Below, one piece after another: positions 62,301 through 64,000 of a stretch of DNA of 64,000 nt. Location of the stretch: positions 310,001 through 374,000 of the forward strand of contig NZ_JAQNDK010000005.1 of NCBI RefSeq assembly GCF_028368935.1, read 5' to 3'. The stretch comes from Sorangium aterium (GTDB lineage: Bacteria > Myxococcota_A > Polyangia > Polyangiales > Polyangiaceae). Made by a program: the position numbers and the translations under genes. Position 1 is the stretch's first letter, and each line of letters starts with the position of its first letter. A model generated the notes under the pieces. The model was not told the DNA's origin. It was given only the letters and a program-made list of their open reading frames with translations, and did no database searches.

Positions 62301-63473
62301 GACAAGCTGCGGGCGCTCTTCGACTTCGTGTCGGACGACATCCGGTACGTGAACTTCGTGTCGGGCGAGTGGTGGCTGCCGAACCGCCCGCAGGAGCTCC
62401 TGGCGCGGCGCCAGGGCGACTGCGACGACAAGGCGATGCTGCTCATCACGCTGCTCAAGTCGATCGGCATCGAGGCGACGGAGGTGCTGGTGCAGACGCG
62501 CTACACGGGCCAGCCCTCGCTGCTCCGGAGCGAGGTGGCGGCGATCCCGGTGTTCGATCACGGCATCGCGTACCTCCCGGGCGCGGGCGGCGCGCCGGGC
62601 CTGTGGCTCGACGCGACGAGCCCGCAGAGCCGCCTGGGTCCGCTGCCGGCGATGGACGCGCGCACGCTGGCGCTGTTCGTCGACGAGGGGCCGCCGAAGA
62701 TCGTGGAGACGCCGGCGAGCTCGCCGGCCGATCACGGCGTCGACGCCGAGTGGACGATCGCGCTGCTCCCCTCCGGCGCGGGCGAGCTCGCGGCGAAGGA
62801 GCGGCACATCGGCGACGCGGCGTTCGAGCTCCGGTCGAACCTGGCGGAGGCCGACGCGCGCGCGCAGTGGGTCGAGCAGTACCTCGCGTACGGCTGGTTC
62901 CCGACGGTCGACGTGAAGCCCAAGGTGGCGTTCCAGGCCGATCTCCCGCACGGGGCGGCGACGCTCGAGTACGAGGCGCGCTCCGAGGGGCTCGCCCGCC
63001 GCGAGGGCGCCGAGCTCTCCGTGCCGCTCTCGGGCGCGTCCACGATGACGTCGCAGCTCGCGCCGCTCGTGAAGCGCACGCTGCCGGTGGTCCTGCCGCC
63101 GAGCTTCGCGCCGCGGCACCACAACCGGACGATCACGATCACCGCCCCGCCCGGGTACGTGTTCGCCGAGCTCCCGCCGGGCGGCGACGAGAACGGCGGC
63201 GCGTTCGGGCGGGCGACGATCTCCTTCGCGAAGGCGCCCGGCAAGAACGCGGTGGTGGTGAAGGAGCGCGTGATCCTCGATCAGTCGACCATCCCGGTGG
63301 CGCAGTACGCCGCCTGGCGCGGCTGGCTGCAGCGGGTCGACGGGCTCTTGCACCGGATGGTGCGGCTCTCGCCTGTCGCGCCCGCGACCAAGCAGGCGCG
63401 CAGCGCGCTGGACACCGAGGCAGGCGGCGGCGCCGGTGCGGCGCCGCCGCAGGCGCGCGGCGCGATCCACTGA
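59388..63473 (+). CDS. Large DUF3857/transglutaminase-fold protein
   Basis: 1361 aa. Basic N-terminus with one hydrophobic stretch (WLAALLAIAATPAAGNAQ), probably a signal or anchor, then Ala/Gly-rich spacer. Residues ~130-700 form Ala-rich helical repeats (possible TPR-like array). DUF3857-like domain at about 720-900 (HYAREIVIEPRTDQDLYERD), and a transglutaminase-like domain at about 920-1090 with the triad Cys1012 (QGDCDDKAML), His1058 (FDHGIAYL) and Asp1075 (WLDATSP). A C-terminal beta domain follows (about 1100-1320). The transglutaminase may cross-link or cleave amides outside the cell. ATG at 59388 preferred over GTG 59367. Divergent from 58815. Confidence 0.85.
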   Translation: MERSSPGGDRRDRRGRDRRARARALRGGGWLAALLAIAATPAAGNAQSPRPGGAKAGASAPAAGSAPAPRAGGAKAGAGAPAAGGAPASEKRAPIVLALRWTAATPDEMLGAALARARRGGDDAFAGLVIAAALADRAAQGRAREGLAQIGASSSPLADEARWLAASLAPEPPAATWPGARAVSYDAPPDPSGLVKAFAVLGPFQDNSGGGLARREGPEAEGQRFSDMSARYAWGVYDVAWRRVLPAASTARGVPLDLYIHPRTETCTYLASRVTVPAALDRKPILAHVAATGAVRLAWDGAHVAASEAAHERLVLDRIAARVEAPAGDHLLALKVCTGAIADEGRVRVRFTDEDRRPVALATSSDLTPLKLPPAPPPGARAATAVATALDRALDAGASQSLEQTLTAVVARTLGGADDQRSPRAPGLLDRVTRSPGISADALALAGWVSPFGANRSGWLEAARARGLAEKDRATAAFAQRRLVAAHLASERVDWAAAALRDEPLRSARDPEARVLRALVKKKLATAGLTRAGLEELLAVEREQKDRTPVVVWQEIAAAARLDPALELRAARRLAEIAPESRGASYVLAFEPDGGAALEVAAAGALAQQTSAEDVIRIGRALHDAGRVAWAREVLSYATHVAPNQPAAFQALAAVREGGAGARATATAAASRVATAALARARDLTPGDPFLKAELALRLGEGSAGAPGRQRMRDEQHIVAPDVFLARARQTPAKKGEVADRQLHWVRVVTYHPDKRVSQLMHYAREIVIEPRTDQDLYERDIPAEGEDTELLFARVHRKDGTVAQPDEQGAGGQKPFVRWPELKAGDVVEVAVRSWTRGPVGRRGDAPFYFIDYVGSTDTRPILYNEVVVDSPASDPLAIDVLNGKAERVLRSEKDGRQVTRYIWDDPPEVPEEPLAPHLAEVLPVVVGSTFHGWHDFREWYRGAVAGFMEPDDQVRRLAAELTKGKATREDKLRALFDFVSDDIRYVNFVSGEWWLPNRPQELLARRQGDCDDKAMLLITLLKSIGIEATEVLVQTRYTGQPSLLRSEVAAIPVFDHGIAYLPGAGGAPGLWLDATSPQSRLGPLPAMDARTLALFVDEGPPKIVETPASSPADHGVDAEWTIALLPSGAGELAAKERHIGDAAFELRSNLAEADARAQWVEQYLAYGWFPTVDVKPKVAFQADLPHGAATLEYEARSEGLARREGAELSVPLSGASTMTSQLAPLVKRTLPVVLPPSFAPRHHNRTITITAPPGYVFAELPPGGDENGGAFGRATISFAKAPGKNAVVVKERVILDQSTIPVAQYAAWRGWLQRVDGLLHRMVRLSPVAPATKQARSALDTEAGGGAGAAPPQARGAIH

Positions 63474-63668
63474 CGAGCGGCTTCGCCCTCGCGCGGGCGG
63501 CGCGCCAGGCGCTTGCTCGTCCGCTCGCGGCGGCGGCGATCGGCCATCCCGCGCGCCGCGTCCACCCGCCGGCCACGCGCGCCATCGCGGTTGGTACCGT
63601 TCTGGCTAGCCGATCCCTGTCGTACGCACGCACAACCCCGAACGCGCTGCCCAGGGGAGGGACTCGCC

Positions 63669-64000
63669 ATGTCGCTCGAAGAGTACCGACGCCCGCGAAT
63701 GATCGTTCTTAGCCCGCGCTCGACCGCTTATGACGCCGTGAGGGCGATGATGGACAACCACGTCGGCGCGGTCCTGGTCCACGACGGCCAGCGCCTCGCC
63801 GGCATCGTGACCGACCGCGATATCGCGCTGGAGGTCGTGGCAGGCGACCTCGACGCGCGCAGCACGATGCTGCGCGACATCATGTCGGACGAGATCGCGA
63901 CGCTCGAGCTCGACGCGTCGATCGACGACGCCGTGCGCACCATGCGCGATCATGCGTGTCGGCGCGTGCCGGTGACCGAGCAAGGGCGGCCCGTCGGCCT
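63669..64000 (+). CDS. CBS-domain protein, cut by window end
   Basis: First 110 residues only, from ATG 63669 with GGGGAGGG upstream. Two CBS units can be seen: residues ~8-55 (MIVLSPRSTAYDAVRAMMDN, GIVTDRDIAL) and the start of a second (LRDIMSDEIATLELDASIDD, RRVPVTEQGRPVGL). CBS pairs usually bind AMP/ATP or SAM. Stand-alone CBS-pair proteins of this kind are small (about 140-220 aa). The 195 bp before it hold nothing recognisable. Confidence 0.85.
   Translation, partial: MSLEEYRRPRMIVLSPRSTAYDAVRAMMDNHVGAVLVHDGQRLAGIVTDRDIALEVVAGDLDARSTMLRDIMSDEIATLELDASIDDAVRTMRDHACRRVPVTEQGRPVG

Noticed and set aside
59259-63470. A very long open frame opposite the transglutaminase gene (and similar ones opposite 14763-16859, 20828-23062 and 37150-40371)
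   Set aside because: They arise from third-position GC bias. Their translations are Arg/Ala/Gly/Pro-rich, have no domain motifs, and lie exactly opposite genes with clear family motifs.
1-64000. tRNA or rRNA genes
   Set aside because: No cloverleaf with a convincing T-loop (GTTCRANNC) and acceptor stem, and no rRNA conserved block was found by eye on either strand.

Overview
This window looks like chromosomal DNA of a large-genome myxobacterium close to Sorangium/Polyangiales. It is very GC-rich throughout, with strong third-position GC. It is dense in lipoproteins with Gly/Ser/Ala-rich linkers. It carries PEGA, MopE-like and AgmX/PglI-type proteins, and several Ser/Thr kinases with long Pro/Ala-rich linkers, one of them fused to a formylglycine-generating-enzyme-like (FGE) domain. 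The family assignment is by eye; no database search was run.

Layout. 1-3914 (minus): a run of PEGA protein, rsmD, AgmX/PglI-domain protein, lipoprotein and truA (cut by the window edge). 4143-7536 (plus): phosphomannomutase/phosphoglucomutase, prmC and two small coupled membrane proteins. 7521-10165: a secreted protein and a RegB/RegA-like two-component pair. 10241-12068: a GH15 hydrolase split by a frameshift. 12308-14781: a highly repetitive lipoprotein, a 1 kb non-coding stretch with a 10-bp-periodic repeat array, and a truncated KAS III with Gln in place of the catalytic Cys. 14763-24705: carotenoid oxygenase, M50 site-2 protease with CBS domains, small lipoproteins, a histidine-kinase-like ATPase, a large MopE-like lipoprotein, an ABC-2 permease and a coupled membrane protein.

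24.7-37 kb is the accessory and most interesting part. The last ~167 bp of the membrane-protein gene ending at 24705 recurs at 25613-25779 (nearly identical) and at 33260-33422 (diverged). Between these copies lie a degraded AbiEii-type toxin pair, a Cys-rich protein, a small beta-rich protein, a caspase-like protease, a kinase-PEGA-FGE fusion and an FHA-AAA+-Fis regulator without the GAFTGA loop. Immediately after this, htpX shows the same architecture: its last 122 bp recur at 36814-36935, on the far side of a single inserted lipoprotein gene. I read these as cargo inserted at gene 3' ends, with the displaced ends left behind. The caspase, FGE-kinase and FHA-regulator trio is the best candidate for an under-described signalling or conflict system here.

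37-64 kb is mostly conserved core with lineage-specific signalling. It holds a large repeat-propeller protein, a SnoaL-like protein, glyS, a pseudokinase, a dapA-dapB pair, nuoI-nuoJ-nuoK (without nuoL/M/N after them) followed by a perfect 34-bp inverted repeat, and a small protein. Then come a GT2 polyprenyl-sugar-type transferase and a minus-strand operon of kinase, 68-aa protein, UPF0104-type membrane protein and a GT39-like membrane protein. The window ends with a hemerythrin-like protein, a small secreted protein, a 1361-aa DUF3857/transglutaminase protein and a CBS-domain protein cut by the edge. No tRNA, rRNA, CRISPR array, integrase or transposase was recognised.
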